This document shows, one piece after another, positions 8,508 to 17,817 of a stretch of DNA of 53,941 bases (the first letter of the stretch is position 1; every line of letters begins with the position of its first letter). Source of the DNA: Myxococcales bacterium. GTDB taxonomy: Bacteria; Myxococcota_A; Polyangia; Polyangiales; Polyangiaceae. A program made the translations under genes and the position numbers. A model generated the notes under the pieces. The model was not told the origin of the DNA and ran no database searches. It saw nothing but the letters and a program-made list of their open reading frames with translations. The stretch lies in assembly GCA_003154095.1 (NCBI GenBank), contig PMCK01000589.1:11568-65508 (forward strand), given 5' to 3'.

Positions 8508-9313
8508 ATTTCTGCCCGAATCTCGAAGTGTCGCCTCAATACGTCTTTGACCTTGCTACGATATTTCGCTAGCCCTTGTTGCGTTAGTGGTTTTTCCCGA
8601 AGCGATGGCAGCATCTGGTTCTCGGCAATGGTCTTGTTAGAATAACCATCCAACAAAAGATCGAAATACAGCGGAAGATCTGGCAAAATCCGTGGGCTCA
8701 CGGCCTTCTCGAGTTCCCGTTTAATTTGCTCTTGCTCATGTTCGGGAATTAGATTGTCCAAGTTGTCCCATGAGCCTGGCTCGTGGAGTAATTCAGTCAG
8801 GTCGTCATGACGCCGCACACGATCGCTCCGGAGGAGATCCAAAGCCTGATTCTGGACCATCTTCAAGACATAGTTCTCGGCCTCGTAGAGCCACATTCCT
8901 CTCAAGCGGCCGTCCAAAGTCATATTGCCCACAAGCTTGAGTGCGGTGCTTGACAACACCTCGTCAACTTGATCGGCGTCGCTGAGGTACTTGCCCGCAA
9001 CTCGCCGTGCCTTCTGCCCGAATTCGAGCCCGTAGTTCGCGGGCAATTTGTCAATTTGGCGTAGTGTCTCCGGTATTGCGGGTGTGCGCGGCAGTCCATT
9101 CACACCATAAACATGAAACAGCCCGTAGGTGAGACGCCCGAAAGTGGCAGCATCAGCCGCGAATCTCAGATTGAACAAGGTCGATCCCAGTCGCACGCCC
9201 CACGGTAAGCTTGCGAAGACCTTTCGACGAAGGTCTTCAGCCGCTTTCACGAGTCTCATTCGAGGATCACTTCCCTGACGGCACAACCCCGAACTCTGCG
9301 CTAAGCGAATCAT
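8498..9313 (-). CDS. sigma-70-like regulatory protein (ECF-like), element-borne
   Basis: A 271-residue protein. The central region (about residues 105-165) resembles sigma-70 region 2: a helix around DADQVDEVLSSTALKLV, then LYEAENYVLKMVQNQALDLLRSD and a basic RVRRHDD segment. A C-terminal helical region with SNKTIAENQMLPSLREK could serve as region 4. The N-terminal 80 residues match nothing I know. Its ATG overlaps the stop of the upstream HTH gene by four bases, so three small regulatory genes form one operon facing the integrase. A role in controlling excision or transfer is inferred. Assignment to the sigma family is tentative. Confidence 0.5.
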   Translation of the reverse strand: MIRLAQSSGLCRQGSDPRMRLVKAAEDLRRKVFASLPWGVRLGSTLFNLRFAADAATFGRLTYGLFHVYGVNGLPRTPAIPETLRQIDKLPANYGLEFGQKARRVAGKYLSDADQVDEVLSSTALKLVGNMTLDGRLRGMWLYEAENYVLKMVQNQALDLLRSDRVRRHDDLTELLHEPGSWDNLDNLIPEHEQEQIKRELEKAVSPRILPDLPLYFDLLLDGYSNKTIAENQMLPSLREKPLTQQGLAKYRSKVKDVLRRHFEIRAEIHL

Positions 9314-9525
9314 GGTACGAGCCTTTCGAAGTTCGGAGCCAACTTCATGCCGGCAATCAATTTCGGTAGGCTCACGTACCAGCGTTTTCCCAATTTGAAG
9401 GCGCCCACGATTCTACCTTCGCGCGCCAATTTGCAGGCCTCACGACGGTCGATCATCAAGAGCTCGCGAGCGGCCGTCGCCAGCGGGAGAATTCGAGGAA
9501 GCTGATAGCGGGATGGAGTGCTCAT
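9310..9525 (-). CDS. small helix-turn-helix DNA-binding protein (excisionase-like)
   Basis: A 71-residue protein with a MerR/excisionase-type winged HTH: IDRREACKLAREGRIVGAFK followed by LGKRWYVSLPKL, the usual helix then beta-wing arrangement of excisionase-family proteins. It overlaps its neighbours by ATGA on both sides. Position next to an integrase suggests recombination directionality or regulation of the element. Confidence 0.6.
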   Translation of the reverse strand: MSTPSRYQLPRILPLATAARELLMIDRREACKLAREGRIVGAFKLGKRWYVSLPKLIAGMKLAPNFERLVP

Positions 9526-9692
9526 TGCTGCCTCCGATCCAGACCTTGAACTGTCTCTGACTTCTCAAGACGCTCCACACGGTCCTCGATTGCTTGCCGA
9601 ATCAATTCGGTGAGAGTCGCGCCGGTCCGGTATGCCAGAGTCTTGGCCCGACGATGCAGCTCGTCGTCCAAAGTAATTTGAATAGACTTCAT
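9522..9692 (-). CDS. ribbon-helix-helix (CopG-type) DNA-binding protein
   Basis: A small protein of about 56 residues from the ATG at 9692, chosen because the ribbon strand MKSIQITLDDEL starts there; the frame is open to 9752. The pattern (alternating strand, HRRAKTLAYRTGATLTELIRQAIEDRVERLE helices) is typical of CopG/Arc proteins and antitoxins. No toxin gene is adjacent. The next two genes are regulators overlapping by four bases. It probably represses the operon it heads. Confidence 0.65.
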   Translation of the reverse strand: MKSIQITLDDELHRRAKTLAYRTGATLTELIRQAIEDRVERLEKSETVQGLDRRQQ

Positions 9693-10298
9693 GGTGGATA
9701 CGATCTCCTTCATGAAACTGAGCGTCATAAGGAGTCTATTGGGGTTGCCCACGAGCTAACCTACTAGAACCAAATTGGCTTCCAACGTGGCTACTTGCGT
9801 TGGTCTGTGTGCAACCGTCCCGAAAGATTCGGACAGTTTCGGACAGCGTGTTAGGGAAACTCCCAATTTCGCTCGATTATCAATCTGACCCGACCAAATG
9901 GGGGATACGAACCGAATTCACCCGACGCACGGTACTTCTCAGCACAAGGGCTCAATTGGGAAAAATATCTCTCCAAATGCGAAAGGGGGGTCAAATCCGA
10001 ATTGACCAGTGAGTAAGCCAAATTCAAATTTTGTTGCCCGGAAATATTTTTGTTTGGGACGACCTAAATAAGGGCTGTACGCACCCTTGCAAGCTAAGCA
10101 TTGAGTAACAATGAGCTAGTCAAACATTGGCTTCAGTGACGCAGCGTAAGACCCGTGGCCGAAAGGGAGCCTGTATCGCGGTGATGGCTCTCAGCTTGCG
10201 ATGAGCGAGCGTCCAAGGTTACCGAGCACTGACATACTCCGTCACCTCTGCGCAAATGGAGATTGATCCGATGCTCATGTTCGATCATTACTAGCGCT
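9693..10298. other. 600-base intergenic region with a short direct repeat
   Basis: No convincing gene. It contains a 9-base direct repeat TTCGGACAG at 9828-9836 and 9838-9846 (period 10) in the upstream region of the ribbon-helix-helix operon, which could be part of an operator. The stretch around 10020-10060 is AT-rich. An attachment site could be here, but I cannot define one without comparison to an empty site. Confidence 0.4.
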
Positions 10299-10619
10299 AT
10301 GCGATTCAAGCTCAAACACCCGACCATCCCAATGCGTTCGGCAACGTACGGCCTTGACGCAGGGATGGGTGGCTACTTCGTAGAGGTGCGAGAAAACCGA
10401 AAGATCCTGAAGTGCTATGACCCAATCACTCAGGGCTACGACGCCAAGCACCCGCTACAGGGTGCACTCGAATTTCTCGCAAGTCTTGAATTCTTTGAGC
10501 AGGACGATATCTTCCTCGCAAATCTTGCCCTGCAGAATCAATTGCCAGAGGAGATTGAGGAACCCGAGTTGCGGCTTGCCGCGGAGGTAATCGTCAATTT
10601 CAAGACGGCGAGTGATTGA
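10299..10619 (+). CDS. hypothetical protein upstream of the KAP NTPase
   Basis: A 106-residue protein from the ATG at 10299 (the open frame reaches 10263). It is acidic toward the C-terminus (QNQLPEEIEEPELRLAAEVIVNF) with a glycine-rich YGLDAGMGGYFVEVRE block near the N-terminus. Not recognised. It sits 113 bases upstream of the KAP NTPase in the same direction, so it may be an accessory or immunity partner; that is inference from position only. Confidence 0.55.
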   Translation: MRFKLKHPTIPMRSATYGLDAGMGGYFVEVRENRKILKCYDPITQGYDAKHPLQGALEFLASLEFFEQDDIFLANLALQNQLPEEIEEPELRLAAEVIVNFKTASD

Positions 10620-10732
10620 AAGCGCACAGAATCGCTTGCCCCGTGGAAAAATGCGAGAATTTCCCAGGACCAAGCGATGATGATATCGTGCCAGTCTCAC
10701 TCAATAGAAGGATGCGGGGAGAAGGTCGCCTC

Positions 10733-12907
10733 ATGGGAACTAAGGATGCATCGGTGCCGAACAGATCCACACTTTCTCCAGATCGCGCCCTGGCGGACCC
10801 GGAAGACGACCGTCTTGGATACGCGCCATTTGCGAAGCACCTCGCGCACGGGATTCTTCGTGGTTGTCCGGCAGAGGGACTGGTCGTTGCACTGTACGGT
10901 GCATGGGGAACCGGGAAGTCAACAATACTGAACTTCATCCTGCGCTACTTGGAGCAAGATCCCGATAACGAGGCTCCAATTGTTGTGCGTTTCAACCCCT
11001 GGTGGTTTGCGGGGCAGGAGGATCTCGTTCGGCGCTTCTTTAGACAATTTGAAGCGAGCCTGTTCAAGGCCAAAGCGCGACGCCGCCGATTGCTCAAGAA
11101 GGTCGCCGCGTTTAGTGAAGCTATTGCGACAACGCCCGTCCCTTATGCCGCCAGCGCGGCAAAGGTCGTCAAGGCTCTGGTTGAAGCAGGCGATGTAGTT
11201 GCCCTCAAAGAAGAACTGGTTAGTGCGCTAGCAAGCGAGGCTACTCGCGTTGTGGTTGTAATTGACGACATCGACCGCCTCGATGCCAACGAGATCCGGC
11301 AACTATTTCAGCTTGTCAAAGCTATCGCTGACTTTCCTAACGTCATCTATCTACTTGCATTTGATCGGGACGTAGTCGTCAGTGCGCTCGATCTCGCCGT
11401 CGGCAACAAAGGCAACGACTACCTTGAAAAGATCGTGCAAGTGCCGTTTGCGATACCTCCTGTCGACCGCAGTAAGCTGCAGGCGCTGCTGTTTACGCGA
11501 CTAAACAGCCTGCTGGGCGACGTGCCTGAGGAACAATTTGATCAGCAGCACTGGGGAAACATCTACCTGGATGGCATCGAGCCTTTCATTCGGAAGCCTA
11601 GAGACGTCGTACGCCTTATCAATGCCCTCAGCGTGACTTACCCGGCGGTCGCTGGCGAAGTGAATGTCGTAGATTTCATAGCAGTTGAGGCGTTTCGTTT
11701 GTTCGTACCCGCTGCGTATGAAATCGTCCGCGTCAATTCCGAAATGTTTGCCGGTTCGAGCGCGCGAACGTCGGACAGCCGTTTCGAAAACGAGCGTATT
11801 CAGAAGTTCCACAATGATTGGCTCAAACAGGTGGGCCGCGACGGTGCTGTGGTTCAGAAGATGCTCACTCGACTCTTCCCGCGACTCGACTCCGTCTGGG
11901 GCAACACTGTCTACGGCGGGTCTTCACTGACTCAATGGCGCAAGACTTTGCGCGTCTGCAGTCCAGAAGTATTCTCGACCTACTTCCGACTCTCCGTGCC
12001 TGAGGATGAAGTTTCGGCTGCGACACTGACAAGGCTGCTCGAACAAGCTACCGATCCCAAGGCGACTGGGGACCTGCTGATTGAACTGGCTCGCCAGAAG
12101 CGTTCAGATGGTCACACTCGTGCCACATCACTCTTGACCCGACTACATGACTTCATCGAGAAGGACATGTCGTTAGAGTCACTGGAAGGTATTCTCGTTG
12201 CGCTGTTCGACGTGGGTGATGACATCAACCGTTGCGGGAAGAAAACAACCAACCCCCTCGACCTCGGTGATCACTACCGAATTGGCTGGGTCGTTCAAGC
12301 GATCCTCAAGAGACTGGACCCAGGCTCACGCGGTCAAGTGCTTTCACGTGCAATGGCGTCTGGCCGCTCGCTAATGACAATTGTGCGAGAAGTAGTCTAC
12401 TTCGGACGTCAGCACGGAAAGTGGGGCAATTCTGAGAAGACCGAGGGTGAAAGGCTGCTCGCAGCTGAAGACCTTACGATGCTTGAGGAAATCGTGCGGA
12501 AGCGAATTGCCTCGGTGGTCGAGGACCAGACAATTTGGAATCCCCCGATCTCCCTAGTATTGTTGGACGCGTGGGCCATGTTTGGAAACGCCGATGATAT
12601 GCGGAATGGGCTCGCGGAACGTCTTCAAGCTGACGATGTCCTTGTGGAGTTTGTCGGCCGATTCATCACTCATGTTCATAGCCATGGAATGACGGATCTC
12701 GTAGCTCGTGAGACGTTGCTGCTCGATCCAAAGGTCCTTGAAGCCTATGTGGACTTGAATTGGGTAGCGCCGCGCCTAGAGGCACTACGGACGCGCGGTA
12801 ACTTGTCAGCAGAAACGCAAGCGGTGCTCGATGCCTTTCACAGAGGCAAGAAAGCTCGCGACGCCGGAAGAGATGCAAGGGGCTTTGGCGACTTTGACGA
12901 CGAGTGA
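10733..12907 (+). CDS. KAP-family P-loop NTPase
   Basis: A large STAND-like NTPase of the KAP family (named for Kidins220/ARMS and PifA). From the ATG at 10733 (GAGAAGG seven bases upstream) the product is 724 residues. Walker A is GAWGTGKST (about 56-64); a KAP-typical FNPWWFAGQED follows at 87-97; Walker B is VVVVIDDIDRLD (about 173-184); then LLAFDRDVV. No transmembrane pair is evident, unlike many KAP proteins. The C-terminal 350 residues are helical and unassigned. PifA excludes phage T7, and KAP NTPases recur in defence islands, which fits the neighbouring ietAS pair. Confidence 0.85.
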   Translation: MGTKDASVPNRSTLSPDRALADPEDDRLGYAPFAKHLAHGILRGCPAEGLVVALYGAWGTGKSTILNFILRYLEQDPDNEAPIVVRFNPWWFAGQEDLVRRFFRQFEASLFKAKARRRRLLKKVAAFSEAIATTPVPYAASAAKVVKALVEAGDVVALKEELVSALASEATRVVVVIDDIDRLDANEIRQLFQLVKAIADFPNVIYLLAFDRDVVVSALDLAVGNKGNDYLEKIVQVPFAIPPVDRSKLQALLFTRLNSLLGDVPEEQFDQQHWGNIYLDGIEPFIRKPRDVVRLINALSVTYPAVAGEVNVVDFIAVEAFRLFVPAAYEIVRVNSEMFAGSSARTSDSRFENERIQKFHNDWLKQVGRDGAVVQKMLTRLFPRLDSVWGNTVYGGSSLTQWRKTLRVCSPEVFSTYFRLSVPEDEVSAATLTRLLEQATDPKATGDLLIELARQKRSDGHTRATSLLTRLHDFIEKDMSLESLEGILVALFDVGDDINRCGKKTTNPLDLGDHYRIGWVVQAILKRLDPGSRGQVLSRAMASGRSLMTIVREVVYFGRQHGKWGNSEKTEGERLLAAEDLTMLEEIVRKRIASVVEDQTIWNPPISLVLLDAWAMFGNADDMRNGLAERLQADDVLVEFVGRFITHVHSHGMTDLVARETLLLDPKVLEAYVDLNWVAPRLEALRTRGNLSAETQAVLDAFHRGKKARDAGRDARGFGDFDDE

Positions 12908-13680
12908 TTCGTAAACACTCCAGCTTCAGGGTGCTGTACGTCGCTATTCTGGGGCGACAAATGGCGCAAGTCGAAGCCAATTGGTCTTGCCGAAATTGAT
13001 GCGCGGACGACGCACGATTTCCTCGTCGGTGAACAGTTGACTCAGCCTTGGGAAGGTCAGGGCCTTGCGATTAGTGAACGTCATGCCGGTCCACCCCCAA
13101 CGATTCGCCAGGGAAGTTCCGACGGCTGTCGCCACTAGGAGTGGGAGACAATCGGTCTTGCGGACGAACCCGCCAAAGGCAGCAGCACTCCGGTGTACGA
13201 TCCTGCAGGACGGTACCTGGCCGGATGCGATCGCGACGTCACCATGTCGGCCTGAGCGCCAACAACGGGATTGCTCCTCGATCCGGCGACTTGGAGCGCC
13301 TGAGGCGCGACCGGGATGCCGTGAAACCTGCACTTTCGAGAGATCCCGAGGTCCAGTCGAAACCGGGCGCCGAAAATCCTCAATAATTTCGTAGGCGTTG
13401 AACCTTGGGCGCCGCTGATCGAGCTTCGAATCGCGGAGCGAAGGTTGAGTTCGGCTGATCGAGCGCTACAGCCGACCCCGAATCGAAGCGCAACAGCGCG
13501 ATTGACCCATAGAGCTCTCGACAAGAAGGCAGCACAATGATTCAACTGACCACTAATCGGGAGAAGAGCGATGTGTCAGAAAAGGACCGCTCCCCAGCAC
13601 TCGGCACTTTCCATACTGCGCGACAGGGTTTAGGTTGACTACGTGACTGCTCGTGGTGCGTCGCAACTTTCGAGGATGAC
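12908..13680. other. 770-base region without a confident gene, possible gene remnant on the minus strand
   Basis: Between the KAP gene and ietA. A minus-strand frame stays open from about 13480 to 12944 without a stop. Its C-terminal end (TNRKALTFPRLSQLF, then an FGKTNWLRL segment) looks protein-like, whereas the upstream part is arginine/serine-rich and lacks a good start. It could be a decayed gene. Nothing in it identifies a family. The last 50 bases lead into the ribosome binding site of ietA. Confidence 0.35.
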
Positions 13681-14709
13681 ATGGCCCGCGGCGAGTTGAT
13701 GAAAAAGCTTCTGGCAAGTTACGGACGAGATGATGAGTTTCGTGCGGTTGCCGAGCTAATCATTGATGAGGAAGAGCAGAAGAAGAACCGGGTCTTGGCT
13801 CGTACTCTGCGGCGGACCCTCGACAACGCGGTCTCGAGCGGGTCGTCATCCAGCACCAATGCGTCGAACGCTGTCGAAGGTTCCCGATCGGACGCGCCGC
13901 GGAGTCTTGCGCCGCTGTTGCCGTTTCCAGATCCGGCAAGCGAGTATGTGGAGCGTAAGGTCCCGACGCACGCGCTGCCCGATATTGCGCTCACGGAAGA
14001 CAATCAGGAAGTCATTCGTTTATTGGTGCTGGAGTTTCGGAAGGGCGAAGAGATCCGTTCACGCGGGTTACCGCTCCGAAGTAAGCTGTTGTTCTGCGGT
14101 CCGCCGGGATGTGGCAAGACGCTTTGTGCCGAAGTATTTGCTCAAGAGGTTGGCTTGCCGTTGCTATTGGTCAAGCTCGATCGGTTGATTTCGTCCTACC
14201 TGGGTGAGACTGCAACCAACATTCGGAAACTCTTTGAGCTGGCTCGAAAGCAACCGTGCATTTTGTTCTTGGACGAGTTCGACGCGATTGCTCACACTCG
14301 GCAAGACAACTCTGAACATAGCGAACTGCGGCGCGTGGTGAACAGCTTGTTGCTGTTCATCGATCGAATGGAGCCTCGTGGATTTCTAATCGCGGCAACC
14401 AACCTCGACGCTTCACTCGACGCTGCAGTTTGGCGCCGCTTTGATGAAGTGATTTGGTTCGACAAGCCAGACCGCAAAGCGATTGCCGACTTCGTTGCCA
14501 TGAAGTTCAAGAATGTCGAGCGCGCGTTCCGAATCGAGCCGCACCTAAAGGCGCTGCAAGGCTACTCCTACGCCGATATTCAACGGGTTTGCATTCAGGC
14601 CATGCGCACTGCTATCGTCGACCGGCGGGAGGTAGTTTCGAACAGTGACTTTGCGACAGCAATCGGGAACGAGGTGCGGCGGCACCACGGGAAGAAGACA
14701 CGGCGCTAG
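13681..14709 (+). CDS. ietA: AAA ATPase of an IetAS-type defence/stability module
   Basis: A 342-residue AAA ATPase with an N-terminal helical region of about 75 residues. Walker A is GPPGCGKTL (about 140-148), Walker B ILFLDEFDAIA (about 195-205), sensor 1 AATN, then WRRFDEVIWFD with the arginine-finger region. It is 16 bases upstream of a subtilase in the same direction. The combination matches IetA/IetS, which I recall as a plasmid-stability pair of Agrobacterium and later as an anti-phage system. In that model the ATPase restrains or delivers substrate to the protease. GAGG lies five bases before the ATG. Confidence 0.85.
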   Translation: MARGELMKKLLASYGRDDEFRAVAELIIDEEEQKKNRVLARTLRRTLDNAVSSGSSSSTNASNAVEGSRSDAPRSLAPLLPFPDPASEYVERKVPTHALPDIALTEDNQEVIRLLVLEFRKGEEIRSRGLPLRSKLLFCGPPGCGKTLCAEVFAQEVGLPLLLVKLDRLISSYLGETATNIRKLFELARKQPCILFLDEFDAIAHTRQDNSEHSELRRVVNSLLLFIDRMEPRGFLIAATNLDASLDAAVWRRFDEVIWFDKPDRKAIADFVAMKFKNVERAFRIEPHLKALQGYSYADIQRVCIQAMRTAIVDRREVVSNSDFATAIGNEVRRHHGKKTRR

Positions 14710-14725
14710 GCGGGGACGCTAAATC

Positions 14726-17077
14726 GTGGCGCGACTGGAGCATCTCAGGCTGTTGCGCTTGCCGGAGCGGTTCGAGCGCCGCAAGCGACCAGGGTTCTCC
14801 AAACCACCTGCGCGAGAGCCTGGACAGCACGCCTCGAAACTGAGCACCGAGCTGGCCGAGGCAGTTGCGCAGCAAAAACGCCGGCGGCGGCCTACAGTGG
14901 ATCCGTCGTTGATCCTGCGTGTGCGCCTGTCTGGTGCAATCGCCGACGTTGAATGGGAGAAGTTGGGCCTGACGGTCTTGTCGGTCGACGCGGATCGTTC
15001 GCTGGTATTGTTCTCCTCTTCGGATGAGTTGACCGAATTTAGCGCCCGCATCGCGGCCTATGGGGCACCCATTCCAGCAGGACAGAAGCATCCGCAATAC
15101 AGCGGACTCGTGTCGACCATAGAGTCTATTGGATCCGTGGAACCGAAGGATCGGATCGGTCCTAGGTTGCGCTCAGCGGGGTATTCTGACGTTTCGGATT
15201 TCGACGACGAGACTCTGCTGTTGGACTTGGAACTCTGGGAAATTGGCGATCACGGCACGCGAGAAATCAGGCTTCACAAGATCAAGTTCGTTGTCCAGGC
15301 CGCAGAGGGTGAGGTTCTCGACCAGTACAATGGCCCATCGATCTCGGCTCTCCGTATCCGTGTCAACGGCAAGCGCGTTGGCGAACTGCTCACAATCGAG
15401 GACGTAGCGTCCATCGATCTCCCTCCCGATCCCGACCTCACAACGGCGAGTGTGATCGAAATGTCGCTCCCGCAAATGCCGTTGCTCAACGACATTGCCG
15501 ACGGCGTTCCAGTGGTTGGGATTGTTGACAGTGGCGTAGCGTCGCATCCGCTGCTCAAGGACGCTATTGTGGCTGCCATCGCTGAGCCGGAGTACTTAGG
15601 CACTCACGATGGCTGCGGGCATGGAACGCTCGTCGCTGGCGTGGCCACCTTCGGAGATCTCCGCGCCCAGTTGGCTGATGGGACGCTGACACGCGTGGCA
15701 CGCATTGCCTCAGCGAAGGTCCTCAACGACAGCGGCAAATTTGACGACTGCTCCTACGTCCCCAAGCAAATGCGCAAAGTGATCTCTCACCTGCATTCGG
15801 AGTGCGGTTGCCGAATTTTCGTTCTTTCGTTGGGACACGCCAATCAACTTTTCGACGGACACAAGGTGGGCCCCTGGGCAGCAACATTGGATGAGTTGGC
15901 GCGAGAGCTCAATCTGCTCATCCTCGTCGCCGCAGGCAATCGAAAGAGCCTGGATTCCGAGACTGTAGAGGAGTGGGTGACCGGATACCCGCAATACTTC
16001 AAGAAAAAAGGGGCCGCCTTCTGCGAGCCCGCGGGTGCAATGAATGTCATCACGGTTGGTTCGTTGGCGCATGGCACCGGAGTTGAAGAGGCTCATCAGG
16101 AAGACGCCAAAGTCCGCACAATCACTGAGCGTTGCCAACCATCGCCGTTTACGCGGGTTGGTCCAGGCATTGCTGGTGCAATCAAGCCAGACGTAGTGGA
16201 CTTTGGCGGTACTTTGGTCTTTGACGCAGTTGTGCCCAAAGCAAAAGGAGGCGGCGAGATTCCCGCAACGGGAATGGTCTCCTTGAACCACAAGCCAGCA
16301 GACCGACTGTTCGCTTCCTCGTCGGGTACATCCATGGCCGCACCGTTGGTGGCGTTCAAGGCCAGTCAGCTTCTTATGCGGTTTCCAACCGCTGGTGCCA
16401 ATTTGCTTCGCGCCCTGCTCGTTGGAGGGGCTGCGGTGCCGCGACCCGCAGCTGAGCTCCTAGCGCGCGTCTCGAAAGATACAGCGCGACACGTGTGCGG
16501 CAATGGCTTGGTAGATCTCGAGCATGCCGCATACTCAGACAACAATCGCGTGGTCCTATACGCCGAGGACGAACTGACTTTCGACCATTTTGCCGTGTAC
16601 GAAGTGCCCGTCCCCAAGGAGTACCAATCGGAGAAAGGTCGGAGGGAGATTCGTGTGACTTTGGCCTTCGACCCGCCCGTACGCCACCGGCGCGTGGACT
16701 ACCTGGGTACCACGATGAGCTTTCGCTTGGTCCGCGGGTGCAAGGCGGATTTTGTCTTTGAGCATTACCGCAAGCGTTCCAGCGCCGAGGGGAAACACCC
16801 CGATCTACCAGGCCGCTACAACTGCAAGCTCGAACCGGGGCCCAATATTCGTGACAACGGCACTGTGCAGACCGCGGTAGCCAACTTCGCGAAGGATGTC
16901 TCAGAATATGGCGACACCTACTACGTCGTCGTGCGCTGCGAGGCTGGCTGGGCTAGTTCAGTTTCCGTACAAGACCAGAAGCAGCGCTACGCACTTGCCG
17001 TGGAGCTCCGCCATGCCGCTCCCATTAGGCTTTACGAACGAGTCCGCATGCGGCAGCGCTTGAGGCGTGAAGCCTGA
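14726..17077 (+). CDS. ietS: subtilisin-like serine protease of an IetAS-type module
   Basis: A 783-residue S8-family protease without a signal peptide, so cytoplasmic. It starts at GTG 14726 behind GGGGA. The catalytic triad is present: Asp in GIVDSGVA (about 267), His in GCGHGTLVAGVA (about 296) and Ser in SSSGTSMAAPLVA (about 535), with the oxyanion Asn in LVAAGNRKS. About 240 residues precede the protease domain and about 200 follow it, both unassigned. Together with the upstream AAA ATPase it forms an IetAS-type system in which uncontrolled protease activity would be toxic. Confidence 0.87.
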   Translation: MARLEHLRLLRLPERFERRKRPGFSKPPAREPGQHASKLSTELAEAVAQQKRRRRPTVDPSLILRVRLSGAIADVEWEKLGLTVLSVDADRSLVLFSSSDELTEFSARIAAYGAPIPAGQKHPQYSGLVSTIESIGSVEPKDRIGPRLRSAGYSDVSDFDDETLLLDLELWEIGDHGTREIRLHKIKFVVQAAEGEVLDQYNGPSISALRIRVNGKRVGELLTIEDVASIDLPPDPDLTTASVIEMSLPQMPLLNDIADGVPVVGIVDSGVASHPLLKDAIVAAIAEPEYLGTHDGCGHGTLVAGVATFGDLRAQLADGTLTRVARIASAKVLNDSGKFDDCSYVPKQMRKVISHLHSECGCRIFVLSLGHANQLFDGHKVGPWAATLDELARELNLLILVAAGNRKSLDSETVEEWVTGYPQYFKKKGAAFCEPAGAMNVITVGSLAHGTGVEEAHQEDAKVRTITERCQPSPFTRVGPGIAGAIKPDVVDFGGTLVFDAVVPKAKGGGEIPATGMVSLNHKPADRLFASSSGTSMAAPLVAFKASQLLMRFPTAGANLLRALLVGGAAVPRPAAELLARVSKDTARHVCGNGLVDLEHAAYSDNNRVVLYAEDELTFDHFAVYEVPVPKEYQSEKGRREIRVTLAFDPPVRHRRVDYLGTTMSFRLVRGCKADFVFEHYRKRSSAEGKHPDLPGRYNCKLEPGPNIRDNGTVQTAVANFAKDVSEYGDTYYVVVRCEAGWASSVSVQDQKQRYALAVELRHAAPIRLYERVRMRQRLRREA

Positions 17078-17139
17078 TATGCCCCTCCGTGTCCGGCGTC
17101 AAGACTCTGTAATTCCCATCCGGACATATCGAGCCTTCA

Positions 17140-17817
17140 ATGACCACGGATCTCGGCGAAGCCATGAGCGCCTATTGGGGACTGCGGGACATCTGTCGCA
17201 AGTACTCGCTCGCTGTCGATGGCCTGAGCGATACCGAGGTCGCTGCCTGGTTCATATACCTCAACAGGACCGGGTACAACGGCCTCTATCGGGTCAATAA
17301 GCAGAACGTTTTCAATGTTCCGTTTGGTGGGTACAACAACCCAACCATCTGCGATGCCGAGCACCTCCGAACGTGTTCACAGGCGCTGCAAGGAGTCGAC
17401 CTTCGTCATGCGTGCTTCGATGACGTTATGGCTGACGCAAAGCCGGGTGACTTTGTCTACTGCGATCCACCGTACGTTCCAATATCGGCGACGTCTTCGT
17501 TCACTAGCGATACTTCTGACGGCTTCGGCATAGACGAGCATCGTCGACTGCACGACATTGCTCTCGACCTAGCGAAGCGTGGGGTCAACATTTTGATTTC
17601 CAACTCTGCTGCGCCAGCAGTCTTGGAACTATACCGTGACCATCCGTTCCACATAGAAACCATCGCTGCGGCACGCAATATTGCGGCTAACGCAGCAAGT
17701 CGTGGTGAAGTGACCGAACTCCTGATCCAGAACTATCAGCCCGTGAAACCACAGATAGCTGGTCCCCTACTCGCTGCGGGAGCGTCTCTGCGTCACATTC
17801 GCGACACAAGCTGTTGA
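17140..17817 (+). pseudogene. 5'-truncated Dam-type DNA adenine methyltransferase
   Basis: A 225-residue frame matching the C-terminal two thirds of D12-class (Dam) methylases: FIYLNRTGYNGLYRVN, then FNVPFGGYNNP, the catalytic DPPY (about 109-112) and a TSSFTSD segment. The N-terminal part that should carry the SAM-binding AGGK and FxGxG motifs is absent; the upstream frame is interrupted and only 62 bases separate it from ietS. Without those motifs it should not bind SAM, so I call it a remnant. Its 3' end overlaps the modC stop by 25 bases in convergent orientation. This marks the border between the defence island and the metal-transport genes. Confidence 0.7.

Noticed and set aside
9828-9846. 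Start of a CRISPR or longer repeat array
   Set aside because: Only two 9-base copies with period 10 and no further units; at most a small operator.
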